From Coprinopsis marcescibilis (lineage: Eukaryota > Basidiomycota > Agaricomycetes > Agaricales > Psathyrellaceae), in contig ML210205.1 in NCBI GenBank assembly GCA_004369085.1, forward strand, positions 94,096 through 158,095: a DNA stretch of 64,000 bases, given 5' to 3'. Both the position numbers and the translations under genes were made by a program. Below, piece by piece: positions 1-10,030 of the stretch; the stretch's first letter is position 1; the number at the start of each line of letters is the position of its first letter. The notes beneath the pieces are model-generated. The model had not been told where the DNA came from. It ran no database searches and saw only the letters and a list, made by a program, of their open reading frames with translations.

Positions 1-1176
1 ACTTCTCGTAGGCAAGGCCGCAGCGAGAGCCACCAATCGATCAAAAGCCAGCCTCAGCACAATACCTACTCCTTCGAGAATAGTAGACACAGGAATCCCC
101 ACGACTCAAAGCCAGTCCCTATGCATCGACCCCCCCGATTTCGTAAACCAATCCCAACTTTTCTCGATGTGGAGTGGAATTCCTCAGAGGGCAGCCTCGA
201 ATGCTGTGGTCCTCATCCCACTGGAAATGGTACCAATAGTGTGTACTCGCGCGACTCACCATATCCTCGGAATCAATCGTACGACGATCTGCGTTCTTCT
301 TCGGAGTTGCTCATGAAAGGTCTCACTAACGCCTTCATCTGGCGCCCTGACGATTTGGAAGATGATCCGAACACGGCAGTGATTATGACAGCTCAGAGAG
401 CTAGCGTTGGGCCAGCACGGCTCGTGCGGGTCTCTCCCAGGCCATTGAAGACTCTGAAAAGAGTGTACTCTTCGCATTACCCAAGAGTCCTAGCGGGAGT
501 CATCAGGCATGGATCTTGTTCTGCGCTTGTGGAGAATTGCTTTTCGACGTAAGTGAATTACGTTTTCCGGAGAATCATGCAGTTGAAATAATGTCTTCTC
601 GACGACAGTACATCTTCTCAGTCGATGAACGCGCTTCTTGAGAGCGGAAACATGGCCAGAGCTTCACGGCTTATGCGGCGAGCTACCACCTGCAGGTACA
701 ACCTTAGCAAGGATCTTCCTCCACTTCCTCGGGATTCAATAAGCATCACCGGACTGGACCTCAGTATGTCTCCTGTGGTGCATGAGCTGTACAAGGCCTC
801 CACAGAAATGGAAGAGTCCGACGATGGTGCTTCCATTGACTCATGCGCCGCCACCAAGGGCACATGTCAAGAACACGCCCCAGCTCTCGAAGGCATATCT
901 GTCTGTCCAGACGCCAGCGACTTGGAGGTGTATCTAGAGCAGCCCATTCTCTACGAACAGGCTGAGGCATTGTGCTCCCCAAGTGGTTTTCTAAACAATA
1001 GCGACCTCTGGCTACGAGATTACATAAACAAGCGTCCCATTGTTTCTTCTCAGTGCGAGCCATCCTCGGGATTCCTCAAATCGAGGCATCGAAGGTCTAA
1101 ACACCCAGTCATCATCCACTCCCCAATTCCTATGAAGAACTTCTCCGGCTTCTCAGCCGTTTTACAGTACGCGTAA
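1..1176 (+). CDS. Hypothetical protein, 5' end outside window
   Basis: The frame is open from base 1 and contains an ATG at 121, but no stop separates this ATG from the window edge, so the gene probably begins upstream. Exon 1 runs to 548. An intron at 549-608 (GTAAGT donor, GACAG acceptor) joins it in phase to 609-1176. From the 121 ATG the product would be about 331 residues. It is rich in Ser, Pro and Arg with no signal peptide or membrane span. I see no recognisable domain. The second exon has an acidic central part and a basic C-terminal stretch. Function unknown. The exon join is well supported by phase; the true start is not visible. Confidence 0.6.
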
Positions 1177-1690
1177 TATCTTTCGGACTTCTTTTATAAT
1201 ACTAGGCCTCACGCATGTCTTATCCCCCTTGCCCTTTTATCCTTGTTTCTAACATCCCTTATTTTCATTCTAATGAGCTTAGCCTATTCTATAACTCCAT
1301 TATATTTCCGTAATGACTCCCATGACTGTCGTAGTCTACATTTCTTGGGTATATATTTGGCCAGCGGATTCTGTTAAGCGCTGAAAAGCACTGGCATGGC
1401 CGCGGCCGCAGCAGAACAAGGGGACTTGTTTCGTAATACTTGTCATCGTGGGCGTCCACGCAGCTTATCTCAGCTTCGAGCCCTCAAATCGCAACATGAA
1501 GACTTCCTAATTTACCATGTCGGAGACCAAACCCTACCACGTTCCTCCTCGAAGTTGTCCACAAACCCGATTTGTCTGGTTCTCGTGTCCAGCTAGCGCA
1601 TTTTACCTTGTTCAGGAAACCGCTTCAGCCTGGCGGTACCTCGCTTGAGGATCCCAAATTAATCTGAGTACGTATGGCGCGAGGAGGAAC
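1177..1690. other. Intergenic; left end of duplicated unit
   Basis: AT-rich 3' flank of the first gene to about 1360. From about 1360 the sequence matches 3725 onward, including a GC-rich block with a NotI-like core at 1396-1410 and again at 3768-3782. A small open frame at 1396-1596 is not kept open in the second copy, so I do not call it a gene. Confidence 0.6.
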
Positions 1691-1693
1691 TGG

Positions 1694-1699
1694 TATATA
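1694..1699 (+). promoter_or_regulatory. TATA box of BTB gene 1
   Basis: TATATA about 150 nt upstream of the chosen ATG, inside a block conserved with 4049-4055 upstream of the second copy. A CGCTTAAGAGTG-type motif downstream of it is also shared. Confidence 0.5.
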
Positions 1700-1848
1700 G
1701 CATGGGCCAGTTATATTTGCTTTGGGCCCCATCGCTTAAGAGTGTCGCCAGCCCACTCACTGGAGACTCGTTCTTAAGCATCTCTCATATCGCTCGCACA
1801 ATCCATATTCTCTTCGTTCCTCTTCAACTCTTTCTCGAGTCTTTCCCA

Positions 1849-2871
1849 ATGAGTTCAAACGGAAACAAAAAGAAGACAGACAGCCCTAACGCAACCGCCA
1901 TGACCCAGCATCCCAAATATCACATAGCCGACGGGGATCTACGAATTTGTGTGCGGATTTATTTACTTGTGATTTTCTAGCTCTATCTGCGCTGACACCT
2001 TTCTACACGAATGTTAGATTGGAAGTACTGAATTCAAGATTCATTCGTATTTCTTTACAAGAGAAGCCACTGCATTTTTTCCTCCGACAACCAGCACCAA
2101 CGAAGCGAGCTCTCCGGACAGAAGCGATGGCCCGGCTATTATCCTAGAGAATGTCAGTGTCTCAGAGTTCGAGCGCTTTTTATGGGTTTTCTACAACGAG
2201 TACGCCGTTACACGACTTCACATATCCGATTTATCATCTGACCTGTCTGATTCTCATAACAGAGACTTTAACATATACGATACAACCCTGACGGAGTGGC
2301 TCGTCATATTCAAACTTGCCTCCCGATGGGGCTTCTCGAAGGTCGAGAAGTTTTCTCTTGGGGAAATAAGAAAATACAAGAGCGATTTCTCTTTTGTAGA
2401 TTGGATCGTGACTTTCGAGCAGCACGAAGCGTCCAAGAATATCCTCCTTCCGCTTTTTGCGAAGCTATGCATACGAGATACCTCAATCACCGATGAGGAG
2501 ATCGCCAAATTGTCGCCGGAACGGTGCATCCAGATCTTCCGCATTAGGGAGGAGATTAGGTCTCCTGGAGGGAGGAGTCCAGTTCCCACGACCCTCAAAG
2601 AGAGGGAGATATTTCCGACTGTTGCAAGGTTGCTAGGGCTGGCCGAATCGCCCAGGCCATCCAATGGCGAGGTATTTGACCCTTTTTATCTTCGCGAGAA
2701 ATCGATCTAATCGTGAACACTCAGTAGGCGGCTTGTCGAGCTCAGTATCATTCTACTATCACAAGTTGGATCCTAACCCTTGCCAAAAAGCCCGAAACAG
2801 AGCCGCTTGCTCACGCTGGCCGTATATTTGCATGTCTATCACTTCTCCCGATGATTTTTATTTTCTTGTAA
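1849..2871 (+). CDS. BTB/POZ domain protein with hydrophobic C-tail (copy 1)
   Basis: Four exons: 1849-1950, 2018-2199, 2263-2671, 2728-2871; 278 residues. The BTB fold starts near residue 22 with 'PKYHIADGDLRIC', then 'IGSTEFKIHSYFF' across intron 1, and continues with 'VSVSEFERFLWVFYNE', a typical BTB order. BTB proteins usually dimerise and recruit partners such as Cul3 or transcription factors; the partner here is unknown. The last exon reads open and ends in a hydrophobic stretch (IFACLSLLPMIFIFL). Exon phases are identical to copy 2, and exons 3 and 4 have exactly the same lengths (409 and 144 nt), which strongly supports the model. The intron-1 donor (GTGCGG) is weak, but both copies use the same place. 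Confidence 0.85.
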
Positions 2872-3292
2872 ATATTTGTCTGCGGCCGAACATCAAAGAA
2901 GTCACTCTTGTACATTAATTACTCGCGTGAAATCATCATCGATATCTTGAAACTGAATGCCTGTACCAACTGTTCATTGAAGGCTTATTACTAGGGTGAC
3001 TCCGACTGTTGAGAGGTCTGTTATCTTACTGGGCTGAACCGAATATTTCTAGCCATGCAGGGACATCAGTGGTCTCACCTGCGTCTGGCCTGTAGCTCTG
3101 GACATTTCCAGCAACGAAGGAACCGATGCAGGAATCATCCTTGCGTGCACGCCGCAGTAGTCTCCTTCTATTTCAAATTTCGGGCTGTTCGGGACTATGC
3201 AGGAGGAGAGAGCGTACGCAGTGTTATCCTAATAAATGTCTGCCCAGGCGCGGCTACATTCGCACTGTTCCGAGTCGGGTCTACCCGATATT
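2872..3292. other. Intergenic spacer in unit A
   Basis: Downstream flank of BTB gene 1. Overlapping short open frames on the plus strand (3055-3510) are not conserved in unit B. No gene supported. Confidence 0.5.
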
Positions 3293-3583
3293 TCAAGCGG
3301 AGCCAGATCCTAGCGCAGATCCCCTGTCACGATTGTTCTGTGCAGGTGCACCCACTCTTGGCCAAATACCTCGTTCACCAACAAAGACGGCAAAGTGCGG
3401 ACTATCTACGCGAACCCATCCTATTGAATACACCTCATATAAGCAGGATATGTCGCGAGCTCGTCCAAATCCCACCAATCGCCCATCTGTACCTTGAACC
3501 ACAGCAATAGCACGATTTGTGCGCTCAAAAACCCCTAACAGCATATTCGTTGCTTGATCTCGAGGTGCTGGAAGGAGCACCAC
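3293..3583 (-). pseudogene. Possible GNAT-like remnant (unit A)
   Basis: Minus-strand open frame of 96 codons. Its middle reads 'RAIAVVQGTDGRLVGFGRA', which resembles the beta-strand that precedes the acetyl-CoA site of GNAT acetyltransferases. No Q/R-x-x-G-x-G/A motif follows. The same stretch is present in unit B with a stop soon after. It may be the remnant of a gene once located between the BTB copies. Weak family assignment. Confidence 0.25.
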
Positions 3584-4048
3584 CTGCCCAATCGCAACTC
3601 ATCTCTTTCCCTAGATTCTGAAATCCTCGCGGATCAAAAAGCCGTTCCGGCTTTCGCCCAATGTCCCTTCTTCTTCTTCTCTACGTTTTTCTCTCGTAGT
3701 CCATCTCTCTCTCACTCTACTCAATTTGGCCAGCGAAGTCTATTACATTTACAGAGCCGAAAAGCACATGGCCGCGGCCGCAGCAGAACAAGGGTACTTC
3801 TTTCGTCATACCTGTCATCGTGGGCCGGCACGCAGCTTATCTCTAGCTTCGAGCCCTCGAATCACAATGTGAAGACTTCTTAATTGAACATGGGGGGACC
3901 AACTGTTACCACGTTCCTTGTCGAAGTTGTCCACAAACCTTATTCGTCCGGTCCTCGTGCCCAGTTGCGTAAACTAATCTGCCTTGTTACGGATTACTGT
4001 GGACGCGCAGTACTGCGATTAAGGATTCCAGATTAGTCGGACAGCTGG

Positions 4049-4055
4049 TATATAA
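4049..4055 (+). promoter_or_regulatory. TATA box of BTB gene 2
   Basis: TATATAA about 135 nt upstream of the ATG at 4190, at the position matching the TATA element of copy 1. Confidence 0.5.
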
Positions 4056-4189
4056 CATGGCTTGGTTAGTTCGCTTTGGGACCCATCGCTTAAGAGTGTT
4101 GCCAGCCCCCTCACTGGAAACTCGTTCTTAAGCATCATCACATCTCCCGCACAATCTATACGCGTATTCTCGCATTTCTCTCCTTTCTT

Positions 4190-5222
4190 ATGGCTCAGCA
4201 AAACGGCGGAAACACAAAAAGGGGTCGACAACAGTCCAATGCCACAGCAATGACGCGAAATTCTAAATACTACATTCCCGACGGTGACTTGCGTATCTCG
4301 GTGGGGATTTATCTATATCTTCCAGCTCATCGGACGCTTAAAACCTCTTAAACGAATGTTAGATTGGCAGTACCGAGTTCAGGGTACATTCATACTTCTT
4401 TTCCCGAGAAGCTACTGCCTTCTTCCCGGTTACCGCTGGCAGTACCAACGACAACAAACCTCCCGCGAATAACCCTACAGATCGGAGGGATCACCAGGCA
4501 ATCGTCCTGGAAAATGTTAGTGTATCGGAGTTTGAGAGGTTTTTGTGGGTTTTTTATAACGAGTACGCCCATCCATGACTTCGCGTATCCGATTTGTCTC
4601 ATTTTCAAAAAAGAGAGTTCAACATATACGAGACAAGCCTTTCAGAATGGCTCGTCATCTTTAAATTGGCCTCGAGGTGGGGCTTTTCGAAGATCGGGAA
4701 GTTTGCTATGCGAGAGATCAAGAAACACCAGGACAATCATTCCGTCGTAGATTGGATTGTGATGTTCGAGCAGAACGAGGCTCCTAAAGAAATCCTCCTT
4801 CCTCTGTTTGCAAAGTTATGCATGCGAGATACCACCATTACCGACGAGGAGGTATTCAAGCTCTCGCCGGAGCGAGCCATCCAGATATTTCGCATTCGGG
4901 AGGATATTAGATCTCCGGGAGGATCAAGTCCAGTGTCCCCGAAGATCAAGGAGATAGATGTTTTCCCGAGCGTCGAAAGGCTGCTCTTTCGGTCAGAATC
5001 GCGGAGGCAGCATAATGGCGAGGTATTTGTATATCCTCATCTTTGCGAAAACCTTCATTAATCATGCACATTTAGTAGGCGGCTTGTCGAGCTCAACCTC
5101 CAGAGAATTTATTGACAAGCCGGACCTTAATCCCTTCCCAAAAACCAGAAAATTCCCTTGTTCATGTCATTCGCGTATTCATATGTATATCGTTTCTCCC
5201 TCTCATTTTCTTTTTCTTGTAA
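4190..5222 (+). CDS. BTB/POZ domain protein with hydrophobic C-tail (copy 2)
   Basis: Four exons: 4190-4300, 4363-4562, 4614-5022, 5079-5222; 287 residues. Paralogue of the gene at 1849. BTB core: 'SKYYIPDGDLRIS' joined to 'IGSTEFRVHSYFFSREAT', then 'VSVSEFERFLWVFYNE'. It is followed by a helical region with 'SRWGFSKIGKFAMREIKKH' and a conserved 'SPERAIQIFRIREDIRSPGG'. The C-terminus again ends in an aliphatic/aromatic run (FICISFLPLIFFFL) although the DNA in exon 4 has diverged, so the tail is under selection. Role in the cell unknown; likely a protein-protein adaptor. The start is the first ATG after the conserved TATA box that gives an in-frame N-terminus similar to copy 1. Confidence 0.87.
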
Positions 5223-5689
5223 CTAATACTTGTGTCTGCTCCTGAACAACCGAAGTCAGAATCATGTACATTATTTCTCGCCTGGTCGAATCATATCGCA
5301 ACTGGAAGCCAGAGTGTGCCAGCTACTTTGAGACGGGCACGGCGATGTCCGCAATTTGACAGGGAGGTCTGCTGGGGTGCTGTGTCGACGAGACGCTGTT
5401 CGAATTAGATTCCAGACGAAAGCCACAAAACGCGTCTTGGCATGGTGAGCCCTGTGACCCGTAGCTCAGAACTCAGCTGTCCTCCCATCCTGCGCGGTCC
5501 ACCTGTATTTGAGAGCAGCGAGTCGCAAAGCATACTGTATTCCAGTCTCCAAGAAATGCCTCGCGGCGAGCTCTGGATCTGTTCGGCTCTACCCGAGATT
5601 TTAAGCGGAGCGAGATCTCGACGGAGATCCCCTGTCACGATCTCCTGTGCGCTACAACGTTCTTGGCCCAATACCTCGTTCATCAACAA

Positions 5690-5870
5690 AGACGGCAAGG
5701 TACGGATTATTCTACGCGAACCCAACCCTTTTCATACATCTCATTTTAGCAGGATATGTCGCGAGCTCGTCCAAATGCCACCAATCGCCCATCTGTATCT
5801 CGAACCGCAGCAGTAGCACGATCGGTGCGCGCAAAAACCCCTAACAGCATCTTCTTTGCTTAATCACAAA
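5690..5870 (-). pseudogene. Possible GNAT-like remnant (unit B)
   Basis: Counterpart of 3293-3583. The minus strand keeps 'TDGRLVAFGRARDIS' and then meets a stop, and a stop also interrupts the region before it. It is therefore not coding in this copy. Confidence 0.25.
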
Positions 5871-8010
5871 CCCCTGTCCAGGTACTGGAAGGAGCAAGGA
5901 GAGGAAATGGGGCCTCTCTCTTCCACCTCAAAACAGTGTTGACGCCTGGAAACTTCAACCTTGACATCCTGGACATCCTTGTCTCTCATCTGGATGAACA
6001 ACTCGTACCTGATGTGCAAGATGAAGGAGAGCACCTCGCGCCGCTTACCGACGTCTCTGTCCGGGCTTTGCACTGCATATCTGCACTTTCCGCCGTGATC
6101 GGGGGATGCGAAAAGAAGCCTTCGCTCAAGGAACCAGCAGTGGAGAGAATACTCCAAGTTTTCGATGGAATTATTGCTTGGATTTATGTGCTGCTTTATC
6201 ACGGGCTCGGGGATCCCCCAGAACGACAAGTTGGGGTCGACTTTCGCAACGCGTACTTTTTCCACGCGAAACAGCTCCTAGACCTTATCAACTTCGACGA
6301 ACGGCTTCTACAGGCGATCCTGAACTCGATTTCAGCCACGGACCTTGTGATCAAATTCTTCATCACGACTGGGAAGAGACACGCCTGCTTCCAAAACCTC
6401 GACAATCCCGACGGGTGCCCAATCGTCTCCCTAGTATCCAAATGCGTTGAAAGTCCTCAGGGATTGGAGGCTGTTGGTACAAGGATATTCGCCATCAGAC
6501 CCGAAATGCCAGCCCGCGTCATGAGGAATACGATGGAACGTGCGGTTCAAATCCAGGTCTGGGTAAAAGACGTTCGGGGACCATCACGACTGGTATCGGG
6601 CACAAGGCACTTCGACAGGCTCGTCCAGCTCATACACCGCCTACTGAAATACCGACCTCTCGTACCACTCTTCGCCACAATCGACAAACTCGAGGGGTTC
6701 GAAACATTACCGACCATCGCGACTTCCACATTCATGCATAAAAACTTCTTCCCGCAGTTCTTCACCCTCGCCTTGAACGTCACTACTCTCCCGATCACGA
6801 GCGTTCGCTATGTGAAAAACGTGATGGAGCTCGTCCACGCGGCATTCACGCTCTTCATGGCCTGTCTTGGGATGTGCAATGACGCTATACCCGATTCTAT
6901 GGCTACGTTGGAGGGAGTGGTTGACGCATTCGTATCGTACTCTCTTATCCCTTCAGCATGCTTCGTGACCCACAGCGACATCAAAGAAGTACCTCCCAGC
7001 GCCCTTTCGCCAATTCGACCATATCCCGCGTTCGACGTATCATGGAAATGGTTGTTTTTGGCCATAACGAAGCGTTGGGAGGTCTTCCAAAACATTCCTC
7101 GAGCACCGCGAGCCGTGGTTCTGGGTGGGCTTGTTCCGCAATCGAGCATAACTGGCGGTAAATTTGGCAGTTGCCTTCCGATTTGCGACAATTTGGTGGT
7201 AATACCCGTGCTTCGCTGGTTTATATAATATCCCTAACGTGGATTCCTTTTAGTGCCCAATCGTTCGGGAAGAGTTCTTCGTGGGCGGATCAAAGAAGTG
7301 CACGCGATGTTCTTCTGTGGTATACTGCTCAGAGCAATGTCAAAAGGAGGATTGGAAAGCGCGCCACAAATATGAATGCGACCATGCACGGGTGCTCTAC
7401 ATTGGCAAGTCTTAGTCCTGCAATCACCGATGCCAAGCTAACCACACTGGCGACATTAGACCACAAATCGTCTCAACACTGGTACAGCAATAAAACCCGG
7501 CTCGGCCATATGGCCTTAATAGAAGACGTCTTCAACGCGACGGCAGAAGGCCTGGAATACGACCCCGAGGCTAGAGCTAAACGATTACAGTCCTCGACCA
7601 ATTCAGCAGATCGGCTCTTCGATCTCCTCGTAAGCCAGAAAAGCGAACCCGACAAGAGGGTTTCACCGCCATCTCCCGTGAAAGACGAGCAAGACTTGGC
7701 GAAACGCCTTCCAGATCGGATATACCTCTTCCAACCCGGGCTCTATGCACCAAAATTAGATGACTACCCCAAGATCCCTTCCGGACGTCCAACCTCGTGG
7801 GCGCCACCGTACCTACACAAGAGGCTCAACGAGCTACTGGCAGAAGGATCGGATCCGGGTAAAGCTCTGTCCATTCGGTATGCGCTAGGAGTCATGCCTT
7901 GGGGGACAGACAAAGTTCGGCTGATGGTCAAGTTGCGTTGGACCCAAGATTACGGTTTCGAAGCCTTGCATAGCGTAGCCATCGCAGCAACTTTCTCGTC
8001 CCATGTATAA
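5864..8010 (+). CDS. MYND-type zinc finger protein
   Basis: The frame is open from 5864 but lacks an ATG. A CAG acceptor at 5934-5936 suggests the true first exon lies upstream, and it may have been lost or displaced by the adjacent duplication. Then come exon to 7198, intron 7199-7253, exon 7254-7404, GC-AG intron 7405-7459, exon 7460-8010. The large N-terminal part (about 420 residues) is helical with no named domain. The MYND finger spans the intron at 7199: 'CDNLVCPIV', then 'KKCTRCSSVVYCSEQCQKED', then H-x3-C; all expected Cys/His ligands are present. MYND fingers bind Pro-rich partners. The GC donor (GCAAGT) and CTAAC branch site restore the frame to the C-terminal exon; without that intron the protein stops at 7415. 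Confidence 0.75.
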
Positions 8011-8693
8011 CCAACTACTGTAGATACAAAGTTCCTCCCCGTGGCTCCAGAGACCAAAATCTTATTGTCTATTGTCTCGGATTGTCACGGGCCTTCTTGC
8101 GCATGTGCACCGTGGCAGATTGGCGCCCACAAACGACAAACCCTAACCTTACCCCGCAGCTTTCCCAAGAAATCAGTCGGCGGACCCACACGGTAAACCT
8201 GTCTCTTGTCCTTTCTTATTCTTTCCTGTCGAGGCCTTCGTAATCGTCACCACCCGAGGCATGCCTTAGCCCCCTAACAACCATACCAGGCATCCTAGAG
8301 CTAGAATCTATTACGGCAGTCGGCTCCGTTATTGTACTTTCTGCGCCCGGCTTCAACCTTTCGATCAATTCTCCGACAAGCTACAACGACGCTCGCCTAC
8401 TTCCACCACGTCATACGACCTCCTTTGTTTTTTCAACATTGACCTAGTAATGGCTGTCAAGACGATACGGGACATCCCATCATGTCCGCAAGCTTTTCCA
8501 GCGAAGGCTGCCAATAATTGTGGCTGACTGAAAACCTCGCGACATGGACCCACAGAGCATTTTATACAAAACTCGAAGTTGATTCACCAAGTCTCTCCAC
8601 ACTACTCATTTCATCTTCACCGACTTCTCCTTCTCTTCTCACCTCTTTTCATCACGACCTTTTGGCTGGACCAACGCCCCGAACACGAAGCGC
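8011..8693. other. Intergenic
   Basis: No supported gene. CT-rich toward the right end, where it forms the 5' flank of the next gene; a weak TATA-like TTTATACAAA lies at 8561-8570. Confidence 0.5.
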
Positions 8694-9526
8694 ATGAAAC
8701 CCAACTGCCCCCCGCCGATCCAGGTCCCCCGTCCCGGCTCTCAAGACTTGCAAAAAACCAAACTTCTCCAAGTCCACCCCCACACTACTCCACTCGGAAG
8801 AGGACGCAGAACGTTCACCGAAGACCTCCACGATGTGCAGTACCAAGAGCAAGAGTACCACGACCTCCACGGCGACAGCCGCACCGTGCGCTTCGACGCC
8901 AAAGTCCTCGTCGTCCCCATCACGCCCCTGCCCGAGTTGATGGAATCTGGCGTCTCGCCCGTGTTTGATTCCCAATTCGCGTTCGAGACCTGCGATGGCG
9001 CCCTACTCGAGCGTTCGAACTGCATGGAGAGGAGGTTAGGACCGAATCCCGAGTGGACGTGGTTCGATGCGGTGGATTCAGGAGAACAGGATGAGGATGA
9101 AGGCGATGACGAGGACGAGGACGATTCGGATGACGAGGACAAGGACGACGATGGGGATGAGGATGAGGATGAGGACGACGATGAGGATGACGAAGAGGAT
9201 GTTGGATCAGACCGCACGGAGTATCCCAAGGAGGCTGCTCCCCAATCATACCTCCTTTCGATCCACACCAGCACCACCTACTCGCGCTGGGAGTACTACA
9301 GCCACGCGAACAATCACGCTATGTACGTTCACTGAGCCATTCACGCTGGGTCTACGAATCTCACGAACCATTTTATCTTTTACCAGCCACCAGCGCGTTT
9401 CGCACTCCACAGCGCATACCGAGTACGCATGGACACCGTCTACCCGTTCCCAGCAGCCCGGGACCTGGACCACGCCAAGCTCTTACTATCCTCCTCCTTC
9501 CAATGAATCCACGTACCGTCATCCTC

Positions 9527-9584
<58 letters not shown>

Positions 9585-9648
9585 CTGGCAGATGCCAGCC
9601 CCCAGCAGCTATCCCATGATGCCCACCACTGTTTCTTGCCGTCAATGA
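8694..9648 (+). CDS. Acidic and polyglutamine-rich hypothetical protein
   Basis: Two exons, 8694-9322 and 9387-9648, joined by a GTACGT/ACCAG intron in phase 2; 296 residues. The N-terminal part is unremarkable. Residues about 130-172 are almost pure Asp/Glu (9085-9210). The second exon is rich in Ser, Thr, Pro and Tyr and carries a run of 19 glutamines coded entirely by CAA. No known domain. Acidic tracts plus polyQ are common in nuclear or chromatin-associated proteins, but that is inference only. The first in-frame ATG after a CT-rich leader was chosen as start. The long open frames on the opposite strand (polySer, polyLeu) are shadows of these tracts. Confidence 0.7.
9085..9210 (+). repeat. 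GAY/GAR low-complexity tract coding Asp/Glu
   Basis: Irregular GAT/GAC/GAG/GAA array coding an acidic run of about 42 residues inside the gene at 8694. Confidence 0.9.
9526..9582 (+). repeat. (CAA)19 microsatellite, polyGln
   Basis: Nineteen perfect CAA codons. An uninterrupted single-codon array suggests recent length change. Confidence 0.95.
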
Positions 9649-10030
9649 TTAGACTCCCGAGTTCCAGCCAACGATTTTTATGACTATTTTACGATTCAGC
9701 CATACGCCCCGCCCACGGACCCTAATGTTGCCGTTGTACATCGGTCTCTCTCTTTTCACATTCCTTATAGACTCTTTTCGTCATCCTCTCATTATCTTTC
9801 TTTCTGTCCTCCTCTCTCTCACACTTTCCCTCTGTCTCTCTCTGTGCATTCTTACGGACGCTTAGCTGTTCTCTCCATACGTCACTCGCTCTCTTGTTTT
9901 CCTCCATTTACATAACAGACATTGCTCTCCATCCATACTCGAACGATTGTAATACCTTAACATACACATACATATACACATTCGCATTTACAGAACTACA
10001 TTATTCACGCCCACAACCCCAGGGCAATAA
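9649..10030. other. Convergent 3' flanks, pyrimidine-rich
   Basis: Between the stop codons of two convergent genes. Strongly pyrimidine-rich on the plus strand (about 9735-9850). No gene. Confidence 0.6.

Larger units (their letters stand above)
1360..3580 (+). repeat. Tandem duplication, unit A
   Basis: Unit A aligns by eye with unit B (3725-5875) at an offset of about 2.3 kb: 2372 at the left GC-rich block and 2306 near the right end. Shared landmarks in order are the GC-rich block, the TATA element, the four-exon BTB gene with the same exon-3 and exon-4 lengths, and a conserved 3' segment around 3440-3560. The spacer between the BTB stop and that segment is poorly conserved, which indicates an old duplication with selection mainly on the gene. 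Confidence 0.85.
3725..5875 (+). repeat. Tandem duplication, unit B
   Basis: Second copy of the unit described at 1360-3580. It carries its own TATA element and BTB gene and ends immediately before the open frame of the MYND gene, so the duplication breakpoint lies at or inside the 5' end of that gene. Confidence 0.85.

Noticed and set aside
3055..3510. Plus-strand ORFs in the spacer of unit A
   Set aside because: Not maintained in unit B and no domain; overlap each other in two frames.
5936..5938. GTG as start of the MYND protein
   Set aside because: Non-ATG starts are not expected here, and the position coincides with a CAG splice acceptor, so an upstream exon is more likely.
8741..9277. 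Minus-strand open frame coding a polyserine protein
   Set aside because: It is the complement of the Asp/Glu tract of the plus-strand gene; the plus frame has a good intron and a matching downstream exon.
9373..9645. Minus-strand frame with a polyleucine run resembling a signal peptide
   Set aside because: It is the reverse complement of the CAA array; no other coding support.
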